Part shown: positions 34,165 through 46,185 of the stretch, in pieces
Numbering within the stretch: position 1 is the stretch's first letter
Layout: each line of letters starts with the position of its first letter
Assembly (NCBI GenBank): GCA_958298945.1
Contig: OY282609.1
Location: forward strand, 32,647,212-32,711,211
Direction of reading: 5' to 3'
Length of the DNA: 64,000 nt
From: Atherix ibis
Lineage: Eukaryota; Arthropoda; Insecta; Diptera; Athericidae
Made by a program: the position numbers and the translations under genes
Notes under the pieces: model-generated
Seen by the model: only the letters and a program-made list of their open reading frames with translations
Database searches by the model: none
Told to the model about the DNA's origin: nothing

Positions 34165-34545
34165 CGGAAATTATCTGAAAAAGAACTGGTCTGTGTGTAG
34201 TAGTACAAAATATTGAGAATTTTGTTATATTTTGTGGAGCAGATTAGTATGTTGTAGACGTTTAAATAGGGGACTAGAAAATGGAGTTGTTGGTTGGGTC
34301 CAGGAGCTCCACAATTGGATCCATGTAGAATATGGATGATAGTGAAATGGGTGCCACAGGATTAGCATAAGGGACGATTGGTGTTGCCAAAAAAGAAGTT
34401 ATGAGTAAGAGCAGTATGTCAAATCCGGATTCTGAGGAGCTTTCGCGCCCAGAATTTCGATATGGATGTTGAATAGACTGGTTTATTGGTGGTTATCTAA
34501 TGGGTCGACAAAAATGTATCGCTATTGGTCCAGTCATCGTGTCTG
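34100..34545. repeat. Repeat family C, copy C1
   Basis: It starts with the 'gcgccacga..atgaggccattt' word, passes 'gattagtatgttgta', 'ggtgttgc.aaaaa' and 'atccggattct', and ends 'ttgaatagactggtttattg' and 'attggtccagtc'. Collinear copies lie at 49575-50868 (interrupted) and 57830-58335. There is no coding frame and the class is unknown. Confidence 0.65.
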
Positions 34546-34571
34546 CGGATGACTAATGGTGTTAGTTGCTA

Positions 34572-34838
34572 TTATGTTAGTAGGCGAGGCAGATTGGAAA
34601 TGACTGTGATCACTGGCCGACGGGGTGTTTCTCCAGCCAACTTGTCAGCACTTTCATTGCCCACAATTCCCACATGTCTCGGCACCCCTTGCAACTCAAC
34701 ACTCATATTGCTAACTAGACTATGACGAATTGTGGTAAGTATTGGGTCACTCGATGGGCCACAAATGGCTGTAAGGGTGTCGCTAAAAATAATAACGCTC
34801 CGTTGGCTAGGAATATTGATCACGGTTGCTGCAGCCAA
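34572..34838 (-). pseudogene. LINE RNase H fragment, copy 2
   Basis: The 88-codon frame reads RSVIIFSDTLTAICGPSSDP, then IRHSLVSNMSVELQGVPRHV, then GIVGNESADKLAGETPRRP. It carries the RNase H DxxTA strand (FSDTLTAI) and the GNESADKLA helix. It is cleaner than copy 1 and open throughout. It is only about half of a domain of about 130 residues and lacks the first Asp/Glu strands. Confidence 0.82.
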
Positions 34839-35140
34839 AAATTGAAAGTTTTATCACACCAAAAAAAAAACCACGCCAGATATTTATAGTTGTAATACTG
34901 TATCTACCCTGTTTCAATTAATTTTAATGTAGTACACTATTTCACATATTTTCGAGAATTTTTAGAAAGAAAACTGCTCATTTATTCGACAGGAAATCAA
35001 TCATCTTTTACTACCTTTCCCACTAACAGTTATTGACTTTTAAGCAAACACTTTTAGTCCCACAAGATTTTCTGAGTTATCGCGAATTGAATATCATGAA
35101 TCAGTAAAAAAGAATTCTTTTTTTTTAATATGTAAACAAA

Positions 35141-35200
35141 GCGCACAGTCGTTAGCGCGCTGGACTACCATCCAAGAGGGTTCGATCCTACGCTTATTCC
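35141..35200 (+). repeat. tRNA-like sequence, possible SINE head
   Basis: 'gcgcacagtcgttagcgcg' folds as a D-arm, and 'ctggactaccatccaag' is like an anticodon arm (loop one base short). 'gggttcgatcc' fits a B box and T-arm. The acceptor stem is not closed and the variable region is too short, so it is not a working tRNA. A tRNA-derived SINE, or a tRNA relic, is the likeliest reading. No second copy was seen in the window. Confidence 0.5.
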
Positions 35201-36594
35201 CAAAAACCTTTTTCCTTTCCATTCTTCCTCAATTTCCTTAATCCGTTATCCTTTTATTTAAAAAAAGTGCATAAAAACTCCTGAAAAAGCCATCAGCCAT
35301 CAGGAACATGGAAATTTCAATACCAACTTTCGGAAGAAAAAACCAATCCACAACCCGAAATGGACATGATGACCTACTGCACGAAAGCGTGGCACCGCAA
35401 CAAACTGCACGAAAATAGGCATTAGGACCGATCATCTGCAAAGCGAAGACAAAAGAAACATGGTCTTAAAACTGATATAAATGCAATTAGAATATTTGTA
35501 AAAAAGGTACTCATATAAAATATAAAAAGATATCGTATAAATAACATAAAAGGTATATCAGCGAAGAACTGTCATTGGAACGTTTTAAATTGAGACGGCC
35601 GGAAACTCTTAATTCTGAACAGCTTCTATTAACAAAAGAAAAAAAAGAGAAATATTCTCTTTAATTTATTTGAAATAAGATCAAAAAGAGAACCAACTTC
35701 CTAATTGTTTTTATGCTAACAATTAGCTATTTAGAAAATATAAAAACTATCACGTCGCCATAAAGATTGAATTGATTAATTCCATTTTCTAGTCACACTC
35801 ATACCTGTCTTCTAATTAAATATTCAAATGAATAGATTATTTTCAATTTAAACTAATAATAAATATCTATAAAAAAAACAGTTCTTATTCATTTTTTTTC
35901 TTTTTAACAATTTCAATTTCCATTGTGCTTTTTATTGAGAGAAAAGTAATTGATAGCACGTAAGAAATCAATTAATTAGAGCAGCGACAGAGATGAGAGA
36001 GAAAAAAAGCTGCTAAACTCATAAGCTTTTAAGTAGTTACACAAGTATGTGTTCTAGATATTTAGAGTTTGACCTCGTTTTCATATTAAAGAAAAACACT
36101 AGACTTGCCAATATACTTGCAGAAGAAGAAATTACGAAATGGAGAAAGCGTTACGAATTTATGGCGAGTACGGATACACAACTCAGCTTTGTCCATTACA
36201 ATTCCTTTGTATATTATTCTCCAGCAGTTACGACTATGGCCGTCTATAGTGTCTAGTAAGCCATTCTGCCCGCATAACAAACGAATTGTTCATATGAAAG
36301 CTCAACAAAAAAAATCAGAACAAACCACAGGAAGGTCTAACCTTTTTCGAAGTAGTTTCGGCTTCAACTCTTGGCCAAATGTTCGAGTTTCTTTCAGTTT
36401 TAATTTAACGTTAACTATTCGCTCATTTCGATTGCAAGTCATGAACCGATCACATCACATTCTGAATAAATAATAGTGCAACAAGCACAAAAAAAACCAT
36501 AAACTTTTATATATGTGATGAAATTGAGCATATCTAAATTTTTTTCTTGAATACCATCATTCTAAATTGCGATTGTTAAATATTTAACCTGCTT
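35201..36594. other. AT-rich DNA, no gene seen
   Basis: Frames at 35238-35441 (minus) and 36047-36473 have no recognisable domain. If 35141 is a SINE head, its body may extend into the first few hundred bases here. Confidence 0.5.
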
Positions 36595-37165
36595 TTCGAT
36601 CTACTAAAAATTTCTACCAAAAATTTCGAGGGAAAATTCCGACTAAAAATTTTTAAGGAAAATTTGTACTGAAAATTTTTAAGGAAAATTTCTACTGAAA
36701 ATTCCTACTGAAAATTCCTACTGAAAATTTCTACAGAAAATTCCTGCCGAAAATTTCGAAGGAAAATTCCTTCTGAAAATGTCTACTGAAAATTTGTAAG
36801 GCAAATGTCTACTGACAATTTCTGCCGAAAATTTATACTGAAAATTTCCACTAAAAATTTCTACTGAACCTTGTTGTTTTTTTTTTATAATAGCATCCGA
36901 GGTAGTGGATGAAATGTTGGGTTAGGCCAGTAGACAATTTCTAATGAAAATTTCTACTGAAAATTCCTACTGAGAATTTCTACTAAAAATTTCTACTGTA
37001 AATTCCTACCGAAAATTCCTACTGAAATTCCTACTGAAAATTCCTACCGAAAAATTCGAAATATTTTTACTGAAAATTTCTACTGACAATTTCTACTGAA
37101 AATTTCTACTGATAATTTCTACTGAAAATTTCTACTCAAATTCCTACTGAAAATTTCTACTGATC
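36595..37165. repeat. 13-bp minisatellite (gaaaatttctact unit)
   Basis: Around 35-40 imperfect units of 13 bases are present (gaaaatttctact, with -ttcct- and -ccga- variants). It is most regular at 37070-37160. The array is broken once at about 36868-36935 by unrelated DNA containing 'atccgaggtagtggatgaaa', and the same 29-base segment reappears at its right edge (37187-37215). Confidence 0.88.
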
Positions 37166-37329
37166 ATTTCCTTTTTTTGTACTATTATCCGAGGTAGTGG
37201 ATGAAATGTTGGGTTTGGACTTAAAGTTTGAACGTGTTTTTTCAATAGAATTATAACAATTTAGCCTTCGTTGAGAACACTGTAAATATTTCCCTCCACA
37301 TAGGTCGTGCCTAAGTCCTTCGTAGATGC

Positions 37330-37640
37330 GCGGAGAAAGTTTCAACCTTGTCGGGTAACTACTAGAGCGGTATAAGCTATATTGTATTGTGTTGTGTTTG
37401 TTTGTATGTAAAGTCCATTGGACAGAGGCAAGGAGTTAATTTACAGCACCATGACTATGAGGCTATTTGGCGCCTTACAGTTGCGTGTGGGTGAGCGTTT
37501 TTGTCCGATAAATACTTAATAAATGAAGTTGTGTTTTTTTAGTTCGTTACGAAAAATGAAGCAGTGAAATTTGGAAAAAAGGTGTCCTATCAAATTTTAT
37601 ATTAAACTTGGTGATTCAGCTAGTTTAAATGAGACTATTA
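37330..37640 (+). pseudogene. Mariner type B N-terminal remnant
   Basis: 'gggtaactac' and 'taataaatgaagttgtgttt' match the leader of the 32150 copy. Bases 37570-37635 read KRCPIKFYIKLGDSASLNET, the first HTH of mariner (normally QRYAIKFC.KLG.SA.ET). Nothing further follows. A piece of the X/C motif, 'cagcaccatgactatgaggc', lies at 37444-37463 within the leader. Confidence 0.55.
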
Positions 37641-37696
37641 GGGAAAAAAAATGGGATTAAGTTATTGTCCTTTTATGAATAGAGTTTGGCATTTAT

Positions 37697-37915
37697 TTAT
37701 ATCATATAATATAAATTATTGTTTAAAGTGATAACTTTCTTCCATCTTTCGGGTAATAAGCGGATACCATCTTTCGGCAAATTTGAAGGAGCAATAACTG
37801 ACCCTTCATATATTTCTACGCCGCTGTGTAACGTGGGCCTGGCGTTGTCGTGTGTTAAACTACACGTTCCGGCCATTCTTATTTTAAACGTCGATTCAAT
37901 CTTATTAACTGACAC
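37697..37915 (-). pseudogene. Mariner-like transposase scrap
   Basis: The 72-codon minus frame reads RMAGTCSLTHDNARPTLHSG, then IAPSN and GIRLLPERWKKVITLNNNLY. It keeps the second Asp box (HDNARP), a shortened third box region (IAPSN) and the C-terminal LPERW motif. Most of the protein between and before these is deleted. Confidence 0.65.
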
Positions 37916-38039
37916 TCGGTAAAGAACACCAGTAATAGATTCAGAGTATTTCGGAGTTTATAGTAAAGGTCACCCCTCCGATCCCTCCAAATACACTGCA
38001 TGACCTCCAAAGGGTATTCGATTGGATCAGAGGGGACGA

Positions 38040-38600
38040 CACACATCTGGTATCGATGCTACTTTCCACTGCTGTAATAGTCTGGTGCTCAACTCAGAAA
38101 AGTACCAGGTTTGTGTATAGATTAAGGTAGATACCAGGTTTATGTATAAGGAAACAAGGAAAATATTCGTTTTATCGGTAGCATGAACGCAGAGATACCT
38201 TGTAGAATACTACCCCCTGACACACAACCGAACATTGTATAGTTTGACGTTTCGGTTTTTATGTTTTGGCGGGTAAGATTATCAGAGATCTTTTATCATT
38301 GAATTTGAGCTATTTATCAGATATAATTAGGCTGGAAAGTGAAAATAATATTTTTAAATTACGAGCAATTAAAAGCCGTAGAAAATATAATATATAAATA
38401 AATCGCATTATGAACTGAACACAAAACGTCAGTTTCCAATCCAACATTTTTTTTGCTCTTTTCCTCTGCAGTGATAGTCTGGCGCTCAAGTCAGTAAAAG
38501 TAGTAGGTTTGTGTATAGAGTAAGGTAGATACCAGGTTGATGTATAGGGCAACTAAGAAAATATAATTGGTATCGATACCATATGTCTGTCCCTAGTATA
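38040..38600. repeat. Repeat F, two direct copies
   Basis: 'tagtctgg.gctcaa.tca' then 'gtttgtgtatag' and 'aggtagataccaggtt' occur at 38075-38140 and 38475-38545, about 400 bases apart. The inverted third copy is at 22250. 'ggtatcgata' marks both outer ends. The intervening 38180-38440 is AT-rich. A composite element with these as terminal repeats is possible but unproven. Confidence 0.65.
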
Positions 38601-39834
38601 AGGAAATCTTTGTTTATAGATCAGTTTAATGGCTCTAGCACTATCTCAGCTGTCTCTTCGTAGTTCACGTTATAATGGTTCAATTAAATTGCTGTGGTAG
38701 CGTGGTAATAAATAAAGGTTCTTCCTTCAGTTTTTGACACAGCGTATTTGTTCATTTGATTGTTGTGTTCTTGCCATCGTAATGTTGCTAGCTTTTTTTT
38801 TTGGACAACATCAGTTTTCTAACAGACAGTTCTATCTAATTTTTGTAGTTTCAAACAATCTACAAATTATATTTATCTATTGTGCTATTTTGTACGATCT
38901 GGTGTAAATGCGTTTGATTGAACACAGTTAAGAAAATTGTCACAAAAATTCATCTTCCGTATCTTGCTAAAATGCTTTAAAAGTATTTATTACATTCGAC
39001 AAAATATTATATAACTATTAATATCGGTAATTCATTTAATTATATTTCTGAAGTCCACTATCTTGTCGTATTATTATCTACGTTACTTTTTCATTTCTTT
39101 TAATCCTTTATTGCTTTCTTACTAATTTCCCATGATAATAATGTAATAATCAGATTAATCGAAACGCAATTAAGCTAATAATATTGAATGTAATCTTTTT
39201 TTGCCTGCTATATTAAATATTTTTCGGAAATGATGTCTTATAATATCTGAACATATTTAAATACAATAGAACTCAAGTGTTTTTTTTAGAGGAAATGAAA
39301 TGTTTAGTTAAGCTTCGATTTGATTTTTATTAAAAATTATATAAAAGCTTTATTTTTGTATTGGCAGAATTTATGTTTTTGAAGTGATTTTCGTTTATAA
39401 ATTTTATCGTTGTTGTCGCTGCAGTTAGAATAATGTTGCCATCGTGTCTTGATATTATATGAGGTGGACAGAAAAATAATTTCGTAAGTCTAACTAAAAC
39501 AGAACCTCTTGCATTTCTTTTCGACAGTCTATATGGTTTAGGTATTTGCCAAACCTCGCCACCCTCCCCCTTACCCTTTCAATATATTTCTGGATGATCG
39601 TACCAGAGCTCTCCCCATCCTTATGCAGCGAGCTAAACCTTATTCAGTGAATTTTACTCCTAGGTTGAGAGCCAACATTTTTTAATAAGAGAATTCGAAC
39701 TTCCACTGAAAATAGTAGTCTTTTCTTTGATAGTAAAATGTCTCTCTCTATATATAATATTCCTTTTATTTAATGTGCTATACCGGTGGTTAGACATAAT
39801 AACACCAGTCCCCTGCGACCATAGAGATTGATAT
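38601..39834. other. AT-rich DNA, no gene seen
   Basis: No recognisable coding or repeat content is present. Confidence 0.6.
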
Positions 39835-40090
39835 CAATCAACGCACGTACATAACTGATAGTTAGCAGTCAGTAATCAGTTACATGCTGATTACCTCAAC
39901 TGCTAGTGATGAGACCCATCTAAACCTCTGCTATCATTAGAGGTACGGAAATCGTACCCGCGGTGTAGGTTTTAACCACAGACACCACGTGTGCCGAAGC
40001 ACCTTACCACAACCGAGCACAAAAAACCGAATTCTGTGGAGCACCTCGATTACCGTGGTACCAATTAGAGTTTTAAGAGTAATTAGGTTT
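39835..40090 (-). mobile_element. LINE 3'-end fragment, inverted
   Basis: Reverse-complemented, it carries 'ctggtaccacg'-like, 'gcgggtac' and 'gagg.ttagatgggtct' words and matches 55890-56130 and part of 19850-19960. Because the 55690 copy follows sequence also found downstream of the R1-like ORF at 28559, I infer that it is 3' untranslated LINE sequence. Confidence 0.5.
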
Positions 40091-41199
40091 GAACTCGGCT
40101 CATAGAGCTACAGTCAGGAACTTTGTAAATTCCAAGTCTACTTTTGCCCCATGTTTGCTATATTTTTCCTTTTTATGCCATCATTGGGATGAGAAGCTGG
40201 TATATACTTAACATGCCGCCGCCGGGGTGGATTCCTATATATATAGTCGATTTTTAGACCAGGAACTTTATATCCTATTTTCTATTTGAATTTTACCAGT
40301 CCTTCTAGTGTAAATTCCGCTATCTTTAGCCCAAAATATTTCATCGAAATTTAATTTATAGACTATCAAAGAATTTACACAGTAGTAAAAGCTTGGACCA
40401 TTTGGAACTTGCATGGAAATATTTTTTTATATCCGGTTTCGGAATCTTCTGTATCAATGTTCTGGCGTTGCAGGTGGATCCTCATGTACACTGTGCCGTA
40501 TTACTTCCATAGCTAAGGAGCACTTCCCGGGATATCGGTCAGTTCTGATCCAGTTCTTTGAAATCGGGTGATTTGGTTTCGAATCTCCAAAAAAATACTC
40601 TATAATCTATAAAAAAATTAAAAATTTTTACGAACTTTTGCAAACCCTTTAGTTTTTCAGTGCTTATCCACTTGTTGTACAGACACAAAAATCATTTTCT
40701 CTAAAATAAAAGATAGCACTATTCAATAAAAGATATCACTATTGTGAATTGTCTATTCCCCAAATTGTTTATTATTTTTTAAAATTTAATCTCTTATTAA
40801 GATAAATTGAATCGGTTAATAAACCTGCAAATAATAGTTTTGTTTTTCTTTCGAAATAATTCGTGACTTTTTCCTGTGGTGTTTTTCTTGTTCGTTTATG
40901 AACTTACAGTTAAATAGAATTAAATATATTGACTTTATTATTACTTGTTTAAAAAAAATGCTGCTTTGATTGGACTTGATTTAAAGGACGATGCGGGCAT
41001 ACATTTGAAATAAAAATTCTCATGATTAGTAAGAGGGGAAAAATAAAAAAAAAACCAAAGAAACTGTCAATATTGGGTACTTGAAATGTCTTTTGGAGGC
41101 AGGTACACACGAGAGCTGTATCAGCTACACTACTGCTCAAAAGTAAAGGGTCATCCAATTTGTGCAGTGGCGTGTAATAAATTTAAAATTAGTCATATT
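40091..41199. other. No gene recognised
   Basis: This is mixed AT-rich DNA. A Tc1-like end might start at 41130 ('actgctcaaaagtaaagggt') but no partner end was found. Confidence 0.5.
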
Positions 41200-41530
41200 A
41201 TGTGGCTTGATGCGGCTTTTTGCTGAATCTCAATAAAATCCAGATTAAAATTTTGAACTTAATACTCTGAAGTAAGATTTCAGTGAAATACAAACCAATG
41301 GCAGCTTCTATACTGTCACTTCCGGGTTTTCAAAGTCGCAGATATGGCAAGTTTGTTTATTGACCGAGTAAGAAAAGAACCTCATCGCTAAAAGAAATTT
41401 CAGAAAGTTTTTACAATTATGCATAATATAAGATTACAGACCTTAAACTAAACAAATGCTTCCTTAGATGACATATTTATATGTTTGACAGGTGTCAAAT
41501 GACGGGGCTGCAATTTCCGAACCACGAAAT
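41200..41530 (-). pseudogene. DUF4817-type transposase scrap
   Basis: The minus strand reads ISFSDEVLFLLGQ, then a TNLPYL and KPGSD section with shifts. It aligns to the first catalytic region at 18400-18500 (FSDEAHFSLGG..QN..). Beyond this it is too decayed to follow. Confidence 0.55.
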
Positions 41531-42221
41531 AAATTTTCATTGTTTTTTTAAAGCACTTGTGCTAAAGGAATTTGAATATTCTTATAATGTTTTAGTGCAT
41601 CGCACATATGTAAATTGTTAGAAAGACGAAGATCTTGGCAAATTAGCTCTTTGTTTTGTATTAATTCAAAGTAAAAATTTCCAAAAAATTTCCCATTTAT
41701 TTTTTTAATTGATTCCAGGTAAGGGTAAATATGACTTTTTTTAATATATGCAATTTGTTATTGGGTTTCTGTTCAATAATGAGAGGAATAATTAACAAAA
41801 TATGTATGTAATGACCGCCCTAGATCCACTTTTTTTTAAGATAAAATGATAGCAAGCGAAATAGACGTCTTACCATAACAGAAATAACATCTCAAATAAA
41901 AAATGATGTCGATTAAACATTTGAAGCGTTTCAAACGTCAATCGAAGACTTCAGGAGTCAGACCCCAATGGCGAAATAGTTATTAGGAAACCATTGTTAC
42001 GCACTATAAATAAAAAGAATTCCTTCTGTTGGAAAACTGAAAGTGGAGTGAGCACACAATGTCGTGGTTTCGGGGAATTCCCGATGCTGCTGCCGCAATC
42101 TACTTTTCACTCAACCATTTATTGTGTGGAAACCTGTAAGGTTAACATATGAATATACGATCATATGTTAACATTTAGTTTTTCAATAGAGAATTAACAG
42201 AAATTAAAGTATTTCTAGCAC
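41531..42221. other. AT-rich DNA with a 12-bp hairpin
   Basis: 'gttaacatatga' and its reverse complement lie 8 bases apart at about 42141-42172. No gene is seen. Confidence 0.6.
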
Positions 42222-43032
42222 TAACAAACACTTTAAGTACGCCGGCACTAAACTATTTTCTGGTAAATATTGAACTGTCAAAATGACATTTGTTCAAAAT
42301 GAACTTTTCACTTTTTTATCACTTTTTGGACCAAATAAATCTTTAAAAGCCATTTAGGCACATTATAAACTAAATTTTTGTTAATTTCTGTCAACTTACC
42401 GAAAGAACGAAATTCCCGCTTCCTCATTCCGTTGAATTACCAGCAACCATTTATATAAAAAATTTCATTTTCTGAAATAAAAACTTCCTATTAAATGTTA
42501 TCAACAATATAACTATTTATATAAATACTTACTTTTTCATAAATAGTTCAAAAAACATAAAAACCACACTTTCACTTGCACTTTCCGATAAGTGCCAAAA
42601 TAAAAACTTCAAAAACAACAAAATTATGCAAGCATTTCGGTATGCTACCACTTTCATGGAGAATGGCGTGTTTTAAAACTCTCCGAAAGTCTACAAAATT
42701 GAGGTGCTTGATATTTAATTGATATTTACGAAATAAATTCCATTTCATATCAAAAGATTGTACAAAAAAATCATTGCCTGTCGTTGTGTTTAAATTGTAC
42801 TTTTGTTTCCATTAAGTGAATTAAAATGACTATAAAAAGTGCTTTTGGAATTCAATAAATTTCTATTACGAAAACTAGATGTCAGTGAGTGTCATGTATA
42901 CATAAAAAAAAATCTACAGAAGAGTATGCAACTGTTACGATTTCTCGCCGCTTTTGCAATAATTCGGCCAGAAAATTGCGTATACGAGTACATATACGAA
43001 AATCTGACGTACCTGGTATTGTTTAATATAAG
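42222..43032. mobile_element. Family A TIR element, copy A4 (left-truncated)
   Basis: It begins inside the element at 'cacttta.gtacgccggcac' and runs to the right end 'aatctgacgtacctggtatt' then 'gtttaatataag'. It contains 'catggagaatggcg' and 'tttctattacgaaaact' like the other copies. The 95-codon frame 42839-43126 crosses the element's right end and is not conserved in other copies. Confidence 0.75.
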
Positions 43033-44840
43033 AGTAGAACGTATAAAAATGGCAGCGCTGTCATTTGCAACGGTCAAAGTAATAGGCTGTCAAAATTTGA
43101 GCGTACTAATTGAAAAGCACCTTTAACTACGAAAAACTTTGGAAAAATTACTGATGAGAAACAAATAATATTAGTATGTAATTCTCATCCATTGTTTTTT
43201 AAATATTTCCGTCATTGTAATAATAAAAATATATTAAATGCAATAATTTAAAATACGATTAAAATAAACTGCAAAAATTTTGATCCAAAATATTGAATTT
43301 TTTAGTGCGGCAAATACTTATGTTCGGTAGTGTACTCTACTCGTGTTTTAAAATGGACACTTTTGAAATTATCCATCAAAGAAAAATTAACAATTACCTT
43401 TTTAAGGTCAAGTGCAACTAACTCGCGAAATACTGACTAAATACGAATAAATTGTGCTAGCCAGACAACCCCCAATCCTAACTAGCCAATTTAGGTATCT
43501 CGATTTACCGAACGGTTTATTTTTTATTTCAAGATAACACAGAGTGTCTTGTAGGTCAATTAATTTACTTTCAAGGTGAAGTTATCTTTTGATTGCTGCA
43601 CAGATTGCAATAATTTCCGATGATATAAATCTTTCTGATGGGGGGGCTCCTCAATGTTGCTCTAATAAGCGGGCTTCCACAGCTACTATTGAACGAACAG
43701 TTGCTGGATTATAAGACTTAATATAAAAGTTTTTTCGGATACAAGATGATACATGCTGCGTCGTTATTTGATTGATATGAGCTATTACAGAAGCACTTAA
43801 ATTTCGTTTTCAAGCTCCCCCAATAATAATGGTAATGTTGCCGAGTCATTTTGTCCGAAATTCGGTCAAGATCGGTCAAGGAAGCATTCAATTTCTTTTA
43901 TAAATTGTCTTGTTATTAAAACTCTTAAATATTTAAGTGCGATTTCAGTTCGTACGGCCCTCGTCATTTTCGGAATAGATTTTTAACAATGGAACAATTT
44001 AATTGTAATTTTTTTTCTATAAAATAAGTGAATGATGATAATACGTTTAAGACTGGGTCGGTCATATTTATAGACAATTGGTATTTGTGGTTTAATTAAA
44101 ATATAAAATACCATTTCATAATAATAAAGTGTCTATAAGAAAATTTGGGTTCGGAAATAATTAATGTTGGTGTCAATAAAATCAAAAAATCCATTTTTCC
44201 CCCAAGAGCAGTCGTATTTTAAAATTGAAAGTTGAATTATTATTTATTGAAGTTCAATTGATGGTATTTTCATGATTTATTTGTAAAGATTAATATTATT
44301 TAAAGTTGTGTGTAGAGTCATAGGAGTGCACATAGAATTTCGTACGTAACAAGAAAGTTGTTGTTAAGCGGAATATAGTTAATTTGTAGAAATAAACCTG
44401 CTTTTTACCATAGGTTTTTTGCGCTAATCGGATTTGACCTTATAATTTGTGCATTTACAAAAAAATACTAATAATTGTAGTAAAAAAAAAATTCCGAGAA
44501 CATAGTAAGATATTATGGGAACATTGTATAAAAAAAAAATGATTTGTGGTCTGGTCTTGTATAGGTTCCTACTGAGACATTACCTTTCTATCTTCCTTGA
44601 TCTTCTAACAAAATGTCAGCAGACATTCTATTTCTAATAGTAATTCCTCGAACACAATTACGACATAGTGCAAGTAAGTTTAAACAAATTCCTTCAAGAA
44701 TTTCTTCAATTGGAAAAATTATACACAATTGTGAGACGAGTTTTAATTTATACCGCCCTATCCATTTTGTGGTCCGAAAAGTTGAGGCATCTCATGTGAT
44801 AACTGTCTAACAACGTGGCATCTGGTTAGTTTAGGTTTTG
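43033..44840. other. AT-rich DNA, no gene seen
   Basis: A possible Tc1-like end lies at about 43310-43335 (reverse complement 'tacactaccgaacataagta'). Its partner was not found. No coding frame is supported. Confidence 0.5.
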
Positions 44841-44989
44841 CCTTTTTACATTATGGGTCGTTTAACCGAACATGAAATATTAAAATAATAAACTTTGGAT
44901 GCTGATTGGATGATGAATATGCGAATTTGCCATATATGAGGCTCTAAAAACCCACAAATGACAGTGGAGAAGTTATTATATCTTTGATA

Positions 44990-45330
44990 AGTGAATGTCT
45001 GGTGTGCAGTTCGGTGAAGAGGTGTCATTGGTTCGTATTTCTTTGAAAATGAAGAAGAAGGGACCGTTACCGTCAAATTTCGAGCCACGTGGTCGTTTGA
45101 TAACTGACCTTTTTTTGGCCTGAACTTGAAGATAAAGTCTTACAGTTACAAGTGACAGAGGAGAAGTTATAGTATCCCTGAAAAGTGACTCTCTGGTATG
45201 CATTTCGGTCTAGAGGTGTCATAGGTTCGTATTTCTTTGAAAATCAAGGAGAAGGGACCGTTACAGGCAAATTTTGAGCCACGTGGTCGTATGATAACTG
45301 ACCTTTTTTGACCTGAACTTGAAGATTTTT
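44990..45330 (+). repeat. Tandem duplication of transposase core, about 190-bp unit
   Basis: Two units start near 44998 and 45191. Each encodes RGVIGSYFFENEE, GTVTVKFRATWS and PFFGLNLK in shifted frames. This is the central 'GGIIGPYFFEN..G..VTVN..RYR.MI..FFWPEL' stretch of the DUF4817-type transposase (compare 13590-13720). Between these cores, each unit carries 'caagtgacag.ggagaagtt' and 'ccctgaaaagtgact' linker sequence. The minus-strand frames here are shadows. Confidence 0.8.
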
Positions 45331-45454
45331 ATTTCAATATTTTTGAATAATATAATTTTGTCATAGTCAACGACTTTTTGTAATTGAAATTGTTGCCTTT
45401 TTTATATTTAAATCCCGACCGGATGAATCTGATTTTTATCCGGTCTAGATTTAT

Positions 45455-46185
45455 GTAAAGGGCAAAGCTGTATAAATTATTTCGGGACATAGTACATGGT
45501 GGCGGCGTTAGCGTCGAACACAAGACCAATTAGCACTAGTCGCATATAGTTAGGAGATTATATGTGCAGCTTTGAAAGAATTGAATCAATTTGCTATTCT
45601 GGGGTCAAGGGCCGCAGTCAATAACAACAGGCTGGAATAAATCCCCGCACGGCTGCCGGGGGTCAACAGAGCTTCTTTCAGTCAAAGTTTAAATTATTTC
45701 GCTCGATAATTTTGACCATAACGTCTAAGCTACTGCTATAAAGGACGCTAGTTTTATCAGTTCCATGTGTGCTTCGGAAATTTGGGTCCTCAGCAAAATA
45801 CTATTGCGAATATTTAGATAGAAGATTATACTTTCGAGAGAGTTAAATCATTTTTGTATTTGGGGTCAAGGATGGCAGCCGATAACAACATGGAGGAAGA
45901 ATTTCGCGCTCAGCTGCTGGCAGCCAAAAGAGCGTATTGTACTCAATATATATTTATTCGCTCGGGGTCTTAGAAAAACCATTACGAACTCTTGCCTTCG
46001 TTCGAGAGGAGTATCCTTCGAAGAATTGTTGGTCCCCTACATAAGGATGGACGATGCCGGATCTACTGTAACGACGAGATCCTAGAGCGTTACCGCGACT
46101 GCTCGGTTGTGAATAAAATTAAGCTCAAGACGCTGCGGTGGGCTAAACACGTAATCCATATAGATGAGGAAGATCCTCTCCAGAA
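45455..46185 (+). pseudogene. Endonuclease-RT LINE C-terminal remnant, internally duplicated
   Basis: The first pass (45540-45790) reads FERIESICYSGVKGR and NNNRLE (the 'YLGS...N..EEI' region), then NLGPQQ from the 'YGSE.WVLSK' region. The second pass (45820-46185) reads FERVKSFLYLGSRMAADNNM, EEEFRAQLLAAKRAYC, FERSILRRIVGPLHKDGRCR, and KLKTLRWAKHVIHIDEEDPL. This is the tail of LINE polyproteins often named endonuclease-reverse transcriptase in insects. The frame 45992-46185 is open. The RT core is absent. Confidence 0.75.

Noticed and set aside
36595..37165. CRISPR-like array
   Set aside because: Units are 13 bp, contiguous and without spacers; the organism is evidently an animal.
41130..43335. 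A Tc1-like element bounded by ends near 41130 and 43330
   Set aside because: The two putative ends are not inverted copies of each other and family A and a transposase remnant of another type lie between them.
44846..45203. Minus-strand frames (75-80 codons) as genes
   Set aside because: They are the reverse of the transposase-core repeats on the plus strand; the same pseudo-protein recurs at 47801-48019 for that reason only.
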